This document shows, piece after piece, positions 1 to 6,958 of a stretch of 7,486 nucleotides of DNA. The DNA comes from Bacteroidales bacterium (GTDB lineage: Bacteria; Bacteroidota; Bacteroidia; Bacteroidales; B18-G4): the NCBI GenBank assembly GCA_030618905.1, contig JAUXCL010000115.1:1-7486 (forward strand). Direction: 5' to 3'. The notes under the pieces were generated by a model that ran no database searches, had not been told where the DNA came from, and saw only the letters and a program-made list of their open reading frames with translations. Both the position numbers and the translations under genes were made by a program. Numbering within the stretch: position 1 is the first letter of the stretch; every line of letters starts with the position of its first letter.

Positions 1-174
1 ATCAACAGTGACAACAGTACTGAGCTTTGGTGGTTGATCTTTCATATGTTCAATGAAGTCGGCCGGGACATGGTCAAGGTTAGGATCGTCTGTCTGGCCA
101 AAAAGGCCGGTACCCCCAAAGTTGAATGTAAGCACTGATAATAAGACAATTAAAGCATAGTATTTCTTTCTCAT
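1..174 (-). CDS. Secreted protein of unknown function, N-terminal 58 residues only (gene runs off the window's left edge)
   Basis: Reading the minus strand from the ATG at 174-172 gives 58 open codons to the window edge. The start is MRKKYYALIVLLSVL, a positively charged tip and hydrophobic core of a Sec signal peptide, with probable cleavage near FGQ|TDD (about residue 27). The mature part begins with an acidic stretch and then PADFIEHMKDQPPKLSTVV. I do not recognise the family with certainty; the end of the visible part recalls N-termini of large secreted Bacteroidota proteins that often carry a C-terminal sorting domain, but the rest is outside the window. The gene lies 121 bp downstream of the beta-barrel gene on the same strand. 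The gap (175-295) is AT-rich; I saw no convincing promoter or terminator in it, only a short AAGATCTT palindrome at 246-253. Too short to appear in a minimum-length ORF scan, but the signal peptide makes it credible. Confidence 0.7.
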   Translation of the reverse strand, partial: MRKKYYALIVLLSVLTFNFGGTGLFGQTDDPNLDHVPADFIEHMKDQPPKLSTVVTVD

Positions 175-295
175 GATAAAAAAGTTAGTTAGAAAATTGT
201 GATTTTTGGCTAAATTACAATATATATAATACTTTGAAGGTCGAAAAGATCTTAATTCAATGTTAAAAATGAAAATTACTTTTCTATTAATACCT

Positions 296-1216
296 TTACA
301 AAGCCTTGCTAATGCGGAAATTCAGGATAACATTTCGGGTCAGACCATCAGCCCGGTAGTCCCGGTCGATCACCGGAAATGCCAGTGTTAAATAAATGGA
401 GGTTTGATTTTCGAAGGTTTTGATATAATTCAGGAAAAGGTTCAGGGTGAGGCCATTCGACCCATCAAGGATGACAGGCTCATCCGCTTTGATAATTTCA
501 CTTTTTTGGATCCTGTATATGGCCATAATCCCGGGTTGAAGACCCTGCTCATGCTTCAATGAAAACAGTTTCTGGCCACGTAAGGCCAGGTCATCTCCCC
601 GCTTGAGTTGTGCCGATTCAAAATAGATCTTATCCGGATCCGTAATTACCGGATCGTTCAGGTACTGGTTTTCATTCCTTCCAAAAGGATGCTGATAGGC
701 CATATAAATATCCCAGGACTTCCACATATATTGTGCCCCGATGATCACATCGTAGGTCCCCATACTGGTCTGGTAAGCCATCGGCAAGGGACTGCCTCCA
801 AAAGAAAATCCTGAATGATTGGACCTCAGCTTGACACCACCCAGTAAGGCCCATTGGGTGTGGTTTTTCGTTTCCCACTGTTGCATGATGGATACCATCA
901 CGTCGCCTACCCCACTTGAATTACCCAGGTTACCTGCAGTAAATATAAAAGGGACCCTGATGATATAACTTGTTTTATCAAGAAAGCGGTGCTCAACAGT
1001 AAAAGCCGTGAGTGAGATGAATGTAAACTTTTCGCCCAGGGCCAGGTTCTGATCAAGCGATATTTTTAATTTTGGTGCTTCCAGGGCAACTGTCCCATCC
1101 CATTCCAGGGATCCGATTGAACAAGCTCCGGCATCGCTGCAGCCTTGAGCATGTAATTTTGAGCCCATAAAACCCAGCAATATAATTATCGTATAAACTA
1201 AATATTGAAAACGCAT
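296..1216 (-). CDS. Outer-membrane beta-barrel (transporter/porin-like) protein with an N-terminal CSDAGAC motif
   Basis: The 306-residue product starts with a clear signal peptide (residues 1-23, cleavage after LHA, mature N-terminus QGCSDAGACSIG). The rest is alternating polar/hydrophobic strands rich in aromatic residues, with a G-x-GD-V segment near residues 101-106 (SGVGDVMVS), the look of Bacteroidota outer-membrane proteins related to the phenol-degradation 'MetA' barrel family. It ends RNVILNFRISKAL, a plausible final strand although the last residue is not aromatic. Two cysteines close to the mature N-terminus (C26 and C32) are the only ones seen in the protein and could form a disulfide or a metal site; this is inference. 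I recall similar QGCSDAG...C openings in other Bacteroidota barrels, but function is not established. The gene is divergent from the metal-efflux operon, 110 bp away from the operon's first ATG. It is not a TolC homologue: it is too short and has no long helical hairpins. Confidence 0.75.
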   Translation of the reverse strand: MRFQYLVYTIIILLGFMGSKLHAQGCSDAGACSIGSLEWDGTVALEAPKLKISLDQNLALGEKFTFISLTAFTVEHRFLDKTSYIIRVPFIFTAGNLGNSSGVGDVMVSIMQQWETKNHTQWALLGGVKLRSNHSGFSFGGSPLPMAYQTSMGTYDVIIGAQYMWKSWDIYMAYQHPFGRNENQYLNDPVITDPDKIYFESAQLKRGDDLALRGQKLFSLKHEQGLQPGIMAIYRIQKSEIIKADEPVILDGSNGLTLNLFLNYIKTFENQTSIYLTLAFPVIDRDYRADGLTRNVILNFRISKAL

Positions 1217-1280
1217 AGTTTGTATTTCTGACTAATAAACACCAGGAAGCCCAAAACAGTTCATATACATTCTGATTATC

Positions 1281-1311
1281 TTGACTTGTACTCTAAAAAT
1301 GAATAGCTTTG
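1281..1311 (+). promoter_or_regulatory. Bacteroidota-type promoter for the efflux operon
   Basis: TAGCTTTG at 1304-1311 matches the Bacteroidota -7 consensus TAnnTTTG at every fixed position. A TTG at 1281-1283 lies 20 bp upstream, within the usual spacing for the -33 element. Transcription would start around 1316-1319, only about ten bases before the ATG at 1327. This would rule out the alternative TTG start at 1309, which lies inside the -7 box. No clear operator palindrome for a metal-responsive repressor was found in the 1217-1303 region, and I saw no equally good element for the divergent barrel gene. Confidence 0.5.
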
Positions 1312-1326
1312 ACCTCTTTTAATTTT

Positions 1327-1758
1327 ATGACCACAGCCCTGAAAATATCATATCACCTGTTGCTGCTGGCAAGCTTGTTGCTGGTCCTGAACATGGCAAT
1401 ACCGCATCATCACCATCAGTATGAGGTTTGCTGTGCTGATGTTCACCATGCAGGTTCAGATGCGGGTCATGGGCATAGCCCGGATGATCATAAAGATACT
1501 GAGTGTGAGGATAATCATAGTGATAATGAGCATTGTCAACAGAATGGTTATTTCCTTATTCCCGGCAACAAGGATTCTTTTGGAAAAAGCAAACAAATTG
1601 TTGATCAGAACGTGGCATCCTTTTATACACACACTATTAATAGCAAAACCCACTTGCTTATTTCACCTTCAATTGCTGAACATTTATTTAGACCGGATCA
1701 AACTGTACTGGACGTAAAAAGTCTTTCAAGGGCTTTGCGTGCCCCTCCAGCCTGTTAA
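1327..1758 (+). CDS. Small His/Cys-rich membrane-anchored protein, putative periplasmic metal-binding accessory of the efflux pump
   Basis: The product from ATG 1327 is 143 residues; the longer reading from TTG 1309 adds six residues but starts inside the promoter box. Residues 5-25 form one hydrophobic helix (signal peptide or anchor), ending directly in IPHHHH (27-30). Residues 27-70 hold eleven histidines (27-30, 40, 41, 48, 50, 55, 64, 69), four cysteines (35, 36, 60, 70) and many Asp/Glu, an obvious metal-binding stretch. The C-terminal half has no such bias and ends LRAPPAC. Small proteins of this build, with an N-terminal helix, a His run and a C-terminal R(A/G)PP signature, occur beside Cus/Czc pumps in Bacteroidota (DUF6769-like) and resemble the proteobacterial DUF2946 layout; this family link is from memory and tentative. 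It is first in the operon, 65 bp before the adaptor gene. Probable role: binding periplasmic metal and passing it to the adaptor, or buffering it; not shown by sequence alone. Confidence 0.75.
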   Translation: MTTALKISYHLLLLASLLLVLNMAIPHHHHQYEVCCADVHHAGSDAGHGHSPDDHKDTECEDNHSDNEHCQQNGYFLIPGNKDSFGKSKQIVDQNVASFYTHTINSKTHLLISPSIAEHLFRPDQTVLDVKSLSRALRAPPAC

Positions 1759-1823
1759 TTCATCAACCTGATTCCATATCATTTTACATATTAGTTCAAT
1801 CATAATTCGGAAAATTCTGACAT

Positions 1824-3335
1824 ATGAAAAATATAGTTTTTGCAGGCCTTATCAGTCTATTAATGCTCGGGTGCTCAAATCATGATCATTCGGAGCCGCA
1901 TATTCAGGGTGGTCAAGCATTGGCTCCTGAAGAAGACTTACGTGAAACTGAATCCATCACACTTTTTTCAGAAAACCTGGAAGTTTTTGCAGAGTTCCCG
2001 AATCTTCAGGTGGGGCATGAATCCGAATTCCTGATCCATATCACACGCCTGGATTCCGGATACAGTGCTTATGCAGGTGGACCGGTAAATGTTGTATTGA
2101 CGGTTAGAGGTAATGAGCAGGCCAAAACAGCTGACCCTACCGAAGTTGAAGGCATTTATAGCCTGGTACTGGTGCCGGAAAAGAAAGGTATAGGCAGGCT
2201 TTCCTTTGAGATTGAATTCCATGCGAATAATGAGCAGCTTATCGATAATCATGTACATATATATGATGAGGGGGAAGATCTTCATCATCATGGTTCCGGC
2301 GCTACCGGTCTTGTCCGGTTCACCAAAGAGCAAGCATGGAACAGCCGCTTCGATGTCATGCAGGTCAGCACAGATAGTTTTTCCCGGGTAGTTACCACCA
2401 GCGGTGAGTTTATGGCCATGCCGGGAGAAAAGCAGAATGTGGTCGCCAAATCCCAGGGTACTGTACTCTTTGCAACGAAGAACCTGGTACAGGGCAAATT
2501 TGTCAATAAAGGAGATGAATTGTTTACCCTGAGTGGTCAGGGTCTTGCCGATAATAACATCATGGTACGTTTCAATGAAGCGAAAACAAATTTCCTGAAA
2601 AGCAAAAGCAACTTTATCCGCCACCAGTCCCTTTACAAGGAAAATATCATATCACAACGCCAATTCCTGGAAACGGAGAGTGAATACATTAACGACAGTA
2701 TCATATATTATTCACTCAAGGAGACCGTGGGAACGGATGGGATGAAAATCTTTGCCCCCTTGAGCGGATATCTTCATGAGCTGAACGTTTCAGAGGGGCA
2801 ATATGTTGAACCGGGCAATCTCCTGGCCACCATCTCAACGAACAGGGTTATACTGCTCAGGGCAGATGTTCCCCAACAATATTTTGAGGAATTGGGGGAA
2901 ATCACAACAACACATTTTCGTCCTGCTTACTCATCCCGCGTGTATACCCTTGAAGAACTTTCCGGTAAGTTGATTGCCCGGGGAGCTTCAGTTGCAGAAA
3001 ACAATCATTACATGCCTGTATATTTTGAAGTGCTAAACGATGGTACTCTTCTCGAAGGAGCATTCGCTGAATTTTACCTTAAAACCAGTCCTGAACCCGG
3101 GCACCTCGTGATCCCGGTAACAGCACTTATTGAGGAGCAAAGCAATTATTATGTATATGTCCAGCTCAGCGGTGAAGAATATCAAAAACGTTCAGTGATA
3201 CTGGACAGCCAGGATGGAATACAGGCTAGTGTGGCATCGGGTCTCTCCGATGGCGAACGCATTGTCTGTGATGGTGCCATGCTGCTAAAAACAGCCACTT
3301 CCTCTGCAATCCCGTCTCATAATCATCAACACTAA
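1824..3335 (+). CDS. RND efflux periplasmic adaptor lipoprotein (CusB/CzcB type) for heavy-metal export
   Basis: The 503-residue membrane-fusion protein couples the inner-membrane pump to an outer-membrane channel. It starts MKNIVFAGLISLLMLGC: the LMLGC lipobox predicts lipidation at Cys17, followed at once by a His-rich NHDHSEPH. Residues about 40-150 form an additional beta domain (FAEFPNLQVGHESEF...) like the N-terminal domain found in many CusB/CzcB adaptors of this branch; it carries H143-x-H145 and H154-156. From FTKEQAW (166-172) the standard adaptor fold begins: lipoyl half (about 195-240, VVAKSQGTV), a short helical hairpin (about 245-300), second lipoyl half (IFAPLSGYLHELNVSEGQYVEPG), beta-barrel (about 340-425) and membrane-proximal domain (IPVTALIEEQ to the end). 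The tail ends SHNHQH (499, 501 and 503 are His). The ATG at 1824 is supported by the lipoprotein signal. Stop and the next start are only 17 bp apart. The three His clusters suggest metal binding beyond the usual adaptor role. Confidence 0.93.
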   Translation: MKNIVFAGLISLLMLGCSNHDHSEPHIQGGQALAPEEDLRETESITLFSENLEVFAEFPNLQVGHESEFLIHITRLDSGYSAYAGGPVNVVLTVRGNEQAKTADPTEVEGIYSLVLVPEKKGIGRLSFEIEFHANNEQLIDNHVHIYDEGEDLHHHGSGATGLVRFTKEQAWNSRFDVMQVSTDSFSRVVTTSGEFMAMPGEKQNVVAKSQGTVLFATKNLVQGKFVNKGDELFTLSGQGLADNNIMVRFNEAKTNFLKSKSNFIRHQSLYKENIISQRQFLETESEYINDSIIYYSLKETVGTDGMKIFAPLSGYLHELNVSEGQYVEPGNLLATISTNRVILLRADVPQQYFEELGEITTTHFRPAYSSRVYTLEELSGKLIARGASVAENNHYMPVYFEVLNDGTLLEGAFAEFYLKTSPEPGHLVIPVTALIEEQSNYYVYVQLSGEEYQKRSVILDSQDGIQASVASGLSDGERIVCDGAMLLKTATSSAIPSHNHQH

Positions 3336-3341
3336 AGTACC

Positions 3342-3347
3342 AGGAGG
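3342..3347 (+). promoter_or_regulatory. Strong Shine-Dalgarno for the RND pump gene
   Basis: AGGAGG sits five bases before the ATG at 3353, in the 17-bp gap after the adaptor stop. A full-consensus site is notable because the other starts in the window have AT-rich upstream regions without one, as is usual in Bacteroidota. It fixes the pump start at 3353. Confidence 0.75.
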
Positions 3348-3352
3348 CTATT

Positions 3353-6300
3353 ATGATAAACCGAATTATCAAATATTCACTCGACAATCGCCAACTGATT
3401 ATTTTTCTCTATGTCATTTTACTGGCGGGCGGGATCTACACTGCAGCAAGGGTAGAGATTGATGTATTTCCGGATTTGACAGCGCCGACCGTGGCCATCC
3501 TCACAGATGCCCATGGTATGGCAGCTGAAGAAGTGGAGAAACTGGTCTGCTTTCCCATTGAATCAGCCATGAACGGGGCAACAGATGTCAGGCGTGTGCG
3601 ATCAACCGCTTCCTATGGAATGTCCATCGTTTGGGTAGAATTCGACTGGGGTACAGACATCTATAAAGCAAGACAGATCGTAAGCGAGAAACTTTCGATT
3701 ATCGCGACACAGCTTCCCGAAAATGTAGAGTCACCTGTTTTAGCTCCCCAAACCTCCATTATGGGAGAGATCATGTTGATTTCTGTCACCTCTGATTCCC
3801 TGTCCATGTTCGATTTACGAACTATTGCTGAAAGGCAGGTCAAACAACAATTATTATCTGTAACGGGGGTTTCGCAGGTAGTGATTATCGGTGGCTTACC
3901 CAAACAGTATCAGATTCTTGCCAATCCCCTAAAAATGAAATATTTTCATGTAAGCCTGGATGAATTACTGGCTGTTTCTGACCAGACCAATTCCAATGCG
4001 TCAGGTGGATTTATCAATGAGTACGGGCAGGAATATATCATCCGGGCAACGGCACGGTCCATCGATACAGCTGTTATTGCCAATACGGTGATCAAGATAA
4101 TGAATGGCAAACCGATAAAAATCAGCGATGTAGCCAGGGTTACCATTGGGCATTCACCAATTATCGGGGAAGCTTTTCTGGATAAACAACCTGCCGTGAT
4201 CATGACTGTTCTCAAACAGCCCAATACCAATACGCTGACCTTGTCCGATGACATTGATGAAGCACTGGATAGATTGTCGACTTACTTGCCTGAAGGGGTG
4301 GAATTGAATGCAGAGATCTTCCGTCAGGCCGATTTCATCAACACCGCAATCCATAATGTGCTGAGGGTGCTTTTTGAGGGTGGTATCTTTGTCAGCATTG
4401 TACTTTTCCTTTTCCTTCTGAATTTCAGGACAACCCTGATTTCGCTCACTGCCATTCCCATTTCCCTCTTGCTATCACTGATTACGCTCAAGATCATGGG
4501 ATTGACCCTTAACACCATGTCATTGGGAGGGATGGCTATCGCCATTGGTGTTTTAGTGGATGATGCCATTATCGATGTAGAAAATGTATTAAAGCGCCTG
4601 AAACAAAATTTCCGAAAACCGGAAAAAAAGCGGGAAAATCCTTTGATTGTAATTTACAAGGCTTCGGTTGAAATCCGTTCATCCATCGTACAGGCCACGC
4701 TGATTATCATTGTGGCATTTATCCCCTTGTTTTTTCTGTCAGGGATGGAAGGTCGAATGCTCCGTCCTCTTGGACTGACTTTTATTGTTTCCCTGTTCTC
4801 TTCCCTGATGGTCGCCATTTCCTTAACTCCGGTCATGTCGAGTTACTTATTGATGTCGGATAAACAATTAAGATCAGATGAGCGGGGAAGAAATAAGCTG
4901 GTTCAGAAACTCAACACCGTGTATTCCCGGAGCCTTGAATCCGTAATACGCTATAGAAAAGCGATTATAAGTTTTTCTGTACTACTATTATTAGGGACTG
5001 TCATTGTTTTTACCCAGTTTGGAAGGAGTTTCCTTCCTGAATTCAATGAAGGGACGCTGACTATCACAACAGTAAGTCTTCCGGGGATATCCATTGACGA
5101 AAGTAACCGGATCACATCATTAATTGATGAGGCACTCCTGGAAATCCCGGAAGTGAAGTATGTCAGCCGGAGAACAGGTCGTGCCGAACTGAATGAGCAC
5201 AGCCATGGAGGCAGCAATTCATCTGAGATTGATGTGCCGTATACCCTTGATAAACGAAGCAAAGATGAGTTTATGAAAGAGGTGCGCAGCAGGCTGGATA
5301 AAGTTGCTGGTATTAGCATCAACATAGGCCAGCCTTTGGGTCACCGGATTGATCATATGTTGTCTGGTACGAGGGCAAATATTGCCATTAAGGTGTTTGG
5401 AACGGATTTGACGACTATGTACAACCTGGCCAACGAGATCCGGAATAAAATAGAAGGGATCGATGGGTTGGTTGACCTGAACGTAGAGCAGCTGGTCGAG
5501 ATCCCACAGATACAGATCAGGCCGCGGAGGGAAATGCTTGCACGCTATGGCATTCCGATGAATTCCTTTGTAAAATATGTGGAAACTGCAATAGCAGGAA
5601 AGAAAGTATCGGAGGTATATGAAGACAATCTTAATTTTCCACTGGTGCTCCGCTATGAGGAATCTTTCCGCAACAATATAGAAGCTATCAGGAATGCATA
5701 TATCGATACCTATAAAGGAGAAAAAATCCCATTGCGATTTGTGGCGGATGTGGTCTCATTCTCCGGGCCAAATACAATAAACCGGGAAAATGTACAGCGT
5801 AAGCTCGTGGTATCTGCCAATGTTTCCGGCAGGGATGTTGGCGGTGTAGTGGATGAAATAAAGAAAACTATTAACAGTGATGTTTCTATACCTGATAATT
5901 ACTTCATCCATTATGGCGGGCAGTTTGAAAGCGCGCAACGGGCATCACAAATACTGATGCTGACTTCCATTTTAGCCATCATTATCATTTATTTAATCCT
6001 GTACCAGGAGTTTAAAAGTGCATCACTCGCCGGCCTGGTATTGATTAACATGCCCCTGGCGGTGATTGGCGGGATACTGGCCATCTGGGTCACGTCAAAC
6101 ATGATAAGTATCCCGGCCATTATCGGGTTCATCACCTTGTTTGGGATCGCCACCCGTAACGGGATATTGCTGGTATCCAGGTATCAGCACCTTGGCCGGG
6201 AAGAAGGAAAATCCCTGGTCGAAACGATCATTCAAGGCTCATCTGACCGCCTGAACCCCATACTGATGACTGCGCTTGCTTCAGCGCTGGCCCTGCTCCC

Positions 6301-6460
6301 ATTGGCCCTGAATGGAGGAAAACCCGGGAATGAAATACAAAGTCCGATGGCCATTGTCATCCTGGGAGGATTGTTTACCTCAACCCTCCTGAATCTCTTT
6401 GTGATCCCGGCGGTATATTATATTATTCAAGCAAAAAGCAGTACTCGACCCTTGTCATAA
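3353..6460 (+). CDS. Heavy-metal efflux RND pump, CusA/CzcA family
   Basis: The 1035-residue inner-membrane proton-driven exporter is about the normal length for the HME-RND family (CusA 1047, CzcA about 1060). Hallmarks in order: TM1 (about 13-31) followed by VEIDVFPDLTAPTV; porter-domain FDWGTDIYKARQIVSEKL; TM2-TM6 (about 337-495); TM7 (about 536-555); FLPEFNEGTLT...SLPGIS (562-579); GHRIDHMLSG (664-673); TM8-TM12 (about 863-1027). The TM4 proton-relay motif is A397-I-G-x3-D403-D404-A-I-I-D408-x-E410-N: D403 and E410 correspond to CusA D405/E412 and CzcA D408/E415, while the first Asp of CzcA's DFG is Ala here, as in CusA. By eye alignment, the CusA copper methionines M573, M623 and M672 are replaced by T572, a residue near E625, and H668. 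A loop with H616-S-H618 precedes SEIDV. The substrate is therefore uncertain; a divalent ion such as Zn, Co, Ni or Cd is somewhat favoured. Last gene of the operon; no fused or adjacent TolC. Confidence 0.95.
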   Translation: MINRIIKYSLDNRQLIIFLYVILLAGGIYTAARVEIDVFPDLTAPTVAILTDAHGMAAEEVEKLVCFPIESAMNGATDVRRVRSTASYGMSIVWVEFDWGTDIYKARQIVSEKLSIIATQLPENVESPVLAPQTSIMGEIMLISVTSDSLSMFDLRTIAERQVKQQLLSVTGVSQVVIIGGLPKQYQILANPLKMKYFHVSLDELLAVSDQTNSNASGGFINEYGQEYIIRATARSIDTAVIANTVIKIMNGKPIKISDVARVTIGHSPIIGEAFLDKQPAVIMTVLKQPNTNTLTLSDDIDEALDRLSTYLPEGVELNAEIFRQADFINTAIHNVLRVLFEGGIFVSIVLFLFLLNFRTTLISLTAIPISLLLSLITLKIMGLTLNTMSLGGMAIAIGVLVDDAIIDVENVLKRLKQNFRKPEKKRENPLIVIYKASVEIRSSIVQATLIIIVAFIPLFFLSGMEGRMLRPLGLTFIVSLFSSLMVAISLTPVMSSYLLMSDKQLRSDERGRNKLVQKLNTVYSRSLESVIRYRKAIISFSVLLLLGTVIVFTQFGRSFLPEFNEGTLTITTVSLPGISIDESNRITSLIDEALLEIPEVKYVSRRTGRAELNEHSHGGSNSSEIDVPYTLDKRSKDEFMKEVRSRLDKVAGISINIGQPLGHRIDHMLSGTRANIAIKVFGTDLTTMYNLANEIRNKIEGIDGLVDLNVEQLVEIPQIQIRPRREMLARYGIPMNSFVKYVETAIAGKKVSEVYEDNLNFPLVLRYEESFRNNIEAIRNAYIDTYKGEKIPLRFVADVVSFSGPNTINRENVQRKLVVSANVSGRDVGGVVDEIKKTINSDVSIPDNYFIHYGGQFESAQRASQILMLTSILAIIIIYLILYQEFKSASLAGLVLINMPLAVIGGILAIWVTSNMISIPAIIGFITLFGIATRNGILLVSRYQHLGREEGKSLVETIIQGSSDRLNPILMTALASALALLPLALNGGKPGNEIQSPMAIVILGGLFTSTLLNLFVIPAVYYIIQAKSSTRPLS

Positions 6461-6473
6461 CAAGAATCGAGTA
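6442..6473 (+). other. Imperfect hairpin spanning the pump stop codon, possible terminator or mRNA 3' structure
   Basis: TACTCGA (6442-6448) is the exact reverse complement of TCGAGTA (6467-6473), and CTTGT (6451-6455) of ACAAG (6460-6464). Together they give a 12-bp stem interrupted by one CC/AA internal loop, with CATA as the tip. The stop codon TAA (6458-6460) lies in the tip and upper stem. No long T-run follows (AATTTACAATTC), so it is not a standard intrinsic terminator. Confidence 0.4.
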
Positions 6474-6474
6474 A

Positions 6475-6516
6475 TTTACAATTCTGTGTTTACAATTCTG
6501 TATTTACAATTGGTTT
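6475..6516. repeat. Three tandem copies of a 14-bp unit (TTTACAATTCTGTR)
   Basis: Copies at 6475-6488 and 6489-6502 differ only in the last base; the third, 6503-6516, keeps TTTACAATT and then diverges. They lie directly after the operon-end hairpin, in an AT-rich stretch before the broken esterase. Function unknown: slippage product, or a protein-binding array. Confidence 0.7.
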
Positions 6517-6559
6517 TATAGCTTAATTTTTCGTAAATTAGTTGCATAATAACCTGTAA

Positions 6560-6922
6560 AAAAAGTCATTATGTACAACATCGGAGATTTCTCTTCCTTA
6601 TCGATATGCTACAACAGATACTACCTATCCTGTATTTTATATCCTGGACGCAAATATTTCATTTGGAATTGCAGACAATGTGGTGCACATTTTAAGCACA
6701 CTTAGCAAGGAAATTCCTGATATAATAGTCGTCGGTATAGCCTATAGCATAAAAGGGTTTGAGGACTGGGCAGCTATTCGGGGGCGTGACTTTAAGCCCA
6801 CACATCACCCTGAAAAAGACAAAGCCTGGCAGGATCATTTAAGGACTGGAAGTGGCAGAAATGATATCATTGTGGAAGCTGGAGATGAAGTGCAGATGCT
6901 TAAGATAGTGGTTGCTCATTGA
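6560..6922 (+). pseudogene. Remnant of an alpha/beta-hydrolase esterase (putative esterase family, COG2819/IroE-like), N-terminal half only
   Basis: The open frame from 6560 (just after a TAA at 6557-6559) to the TGA at 6920-6922 reads ISLPYRYATTDTTYPVFYILDANISFG, then EIPDIIVVGIAY and RGRDFKPT, then HLRTGSGR. These are the successive conserved blocks of secreted Bacteroidota esterases of the enterobactin-esterase type: YPVxYxLDA, IPxxIVVGI, RxRDxxPT, SGG/SGR. Recognisable homology stops at about 6859. Everything after it, including the region that should hold the nucleophile G-x-S-x-G, the Asp and the His, is missing and replaced by about 20 unrelated codons. Upstream there is no in-frame ATG. 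An ATG at 6571 is in another frame, and the GTG at 6680 falls in the middle of the homologous region. So both ends are lost: a dead fragment. A short functional gene starting at the GTG is unlikely. Confidence 0.72.
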
Positions 6923-6925
6923 CCT

Positions 6926-6948
6926 GTTGGCAGTTGGCAGTTAGCAGT
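6926..6948. repeat. Heptanucleotide tandem repeat GTTGGCA-GTTGGCA-GTTAGCA-GT
   Basis: Three copies of a 7-bp unit (6926-6932, 6933-6939, 6940-6946) and the start of a fourth, in the 36-bp gap between two convergent broken genes. Similar CAGTTGGCAG runs are, from memory, a common intergenic feature of environmental Bacteroidota genomes. Confidence 0.75.
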
Positions 6949-6958
6949 GTGGTAAAAA

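Noticed and set aside
96..108. GGCC-AAAAA-GGCC hairpin near the left edge
   Set aside because: Lies within the coding part of the partial secreted protein; a 4-bp stem is too short to claim function.
1309..1326. TTG at 1309 as start of the His-rich protein
   Set aside because: It lies within the TAGCTTTG promoter box; the ATG at 1327 directly precedes the signal-like helix and fits the predicted transcript start.
1421..1717. 98-codon plus-strand frame overlapping the His-rich gene
   Set aside because: Alternate-frame shadow of a His/Asp-rich coding sequence; no independent start context or recognisable content.
1968..2624. Long minus-strand open frame of 218 codons inside the adaptor gene
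   Set aside because: Fully antisense to a well-supported adaptor coding sequence; the translation has no signal, domain or recognisable motif.
6680..6922. Independent 80-residue gene starting at GTG 6680
   Set aside because: Esterase homology continues upstream of the GTG in the same frame (YPVFYILDA), so the GTG is an internal codon of a broken gene.
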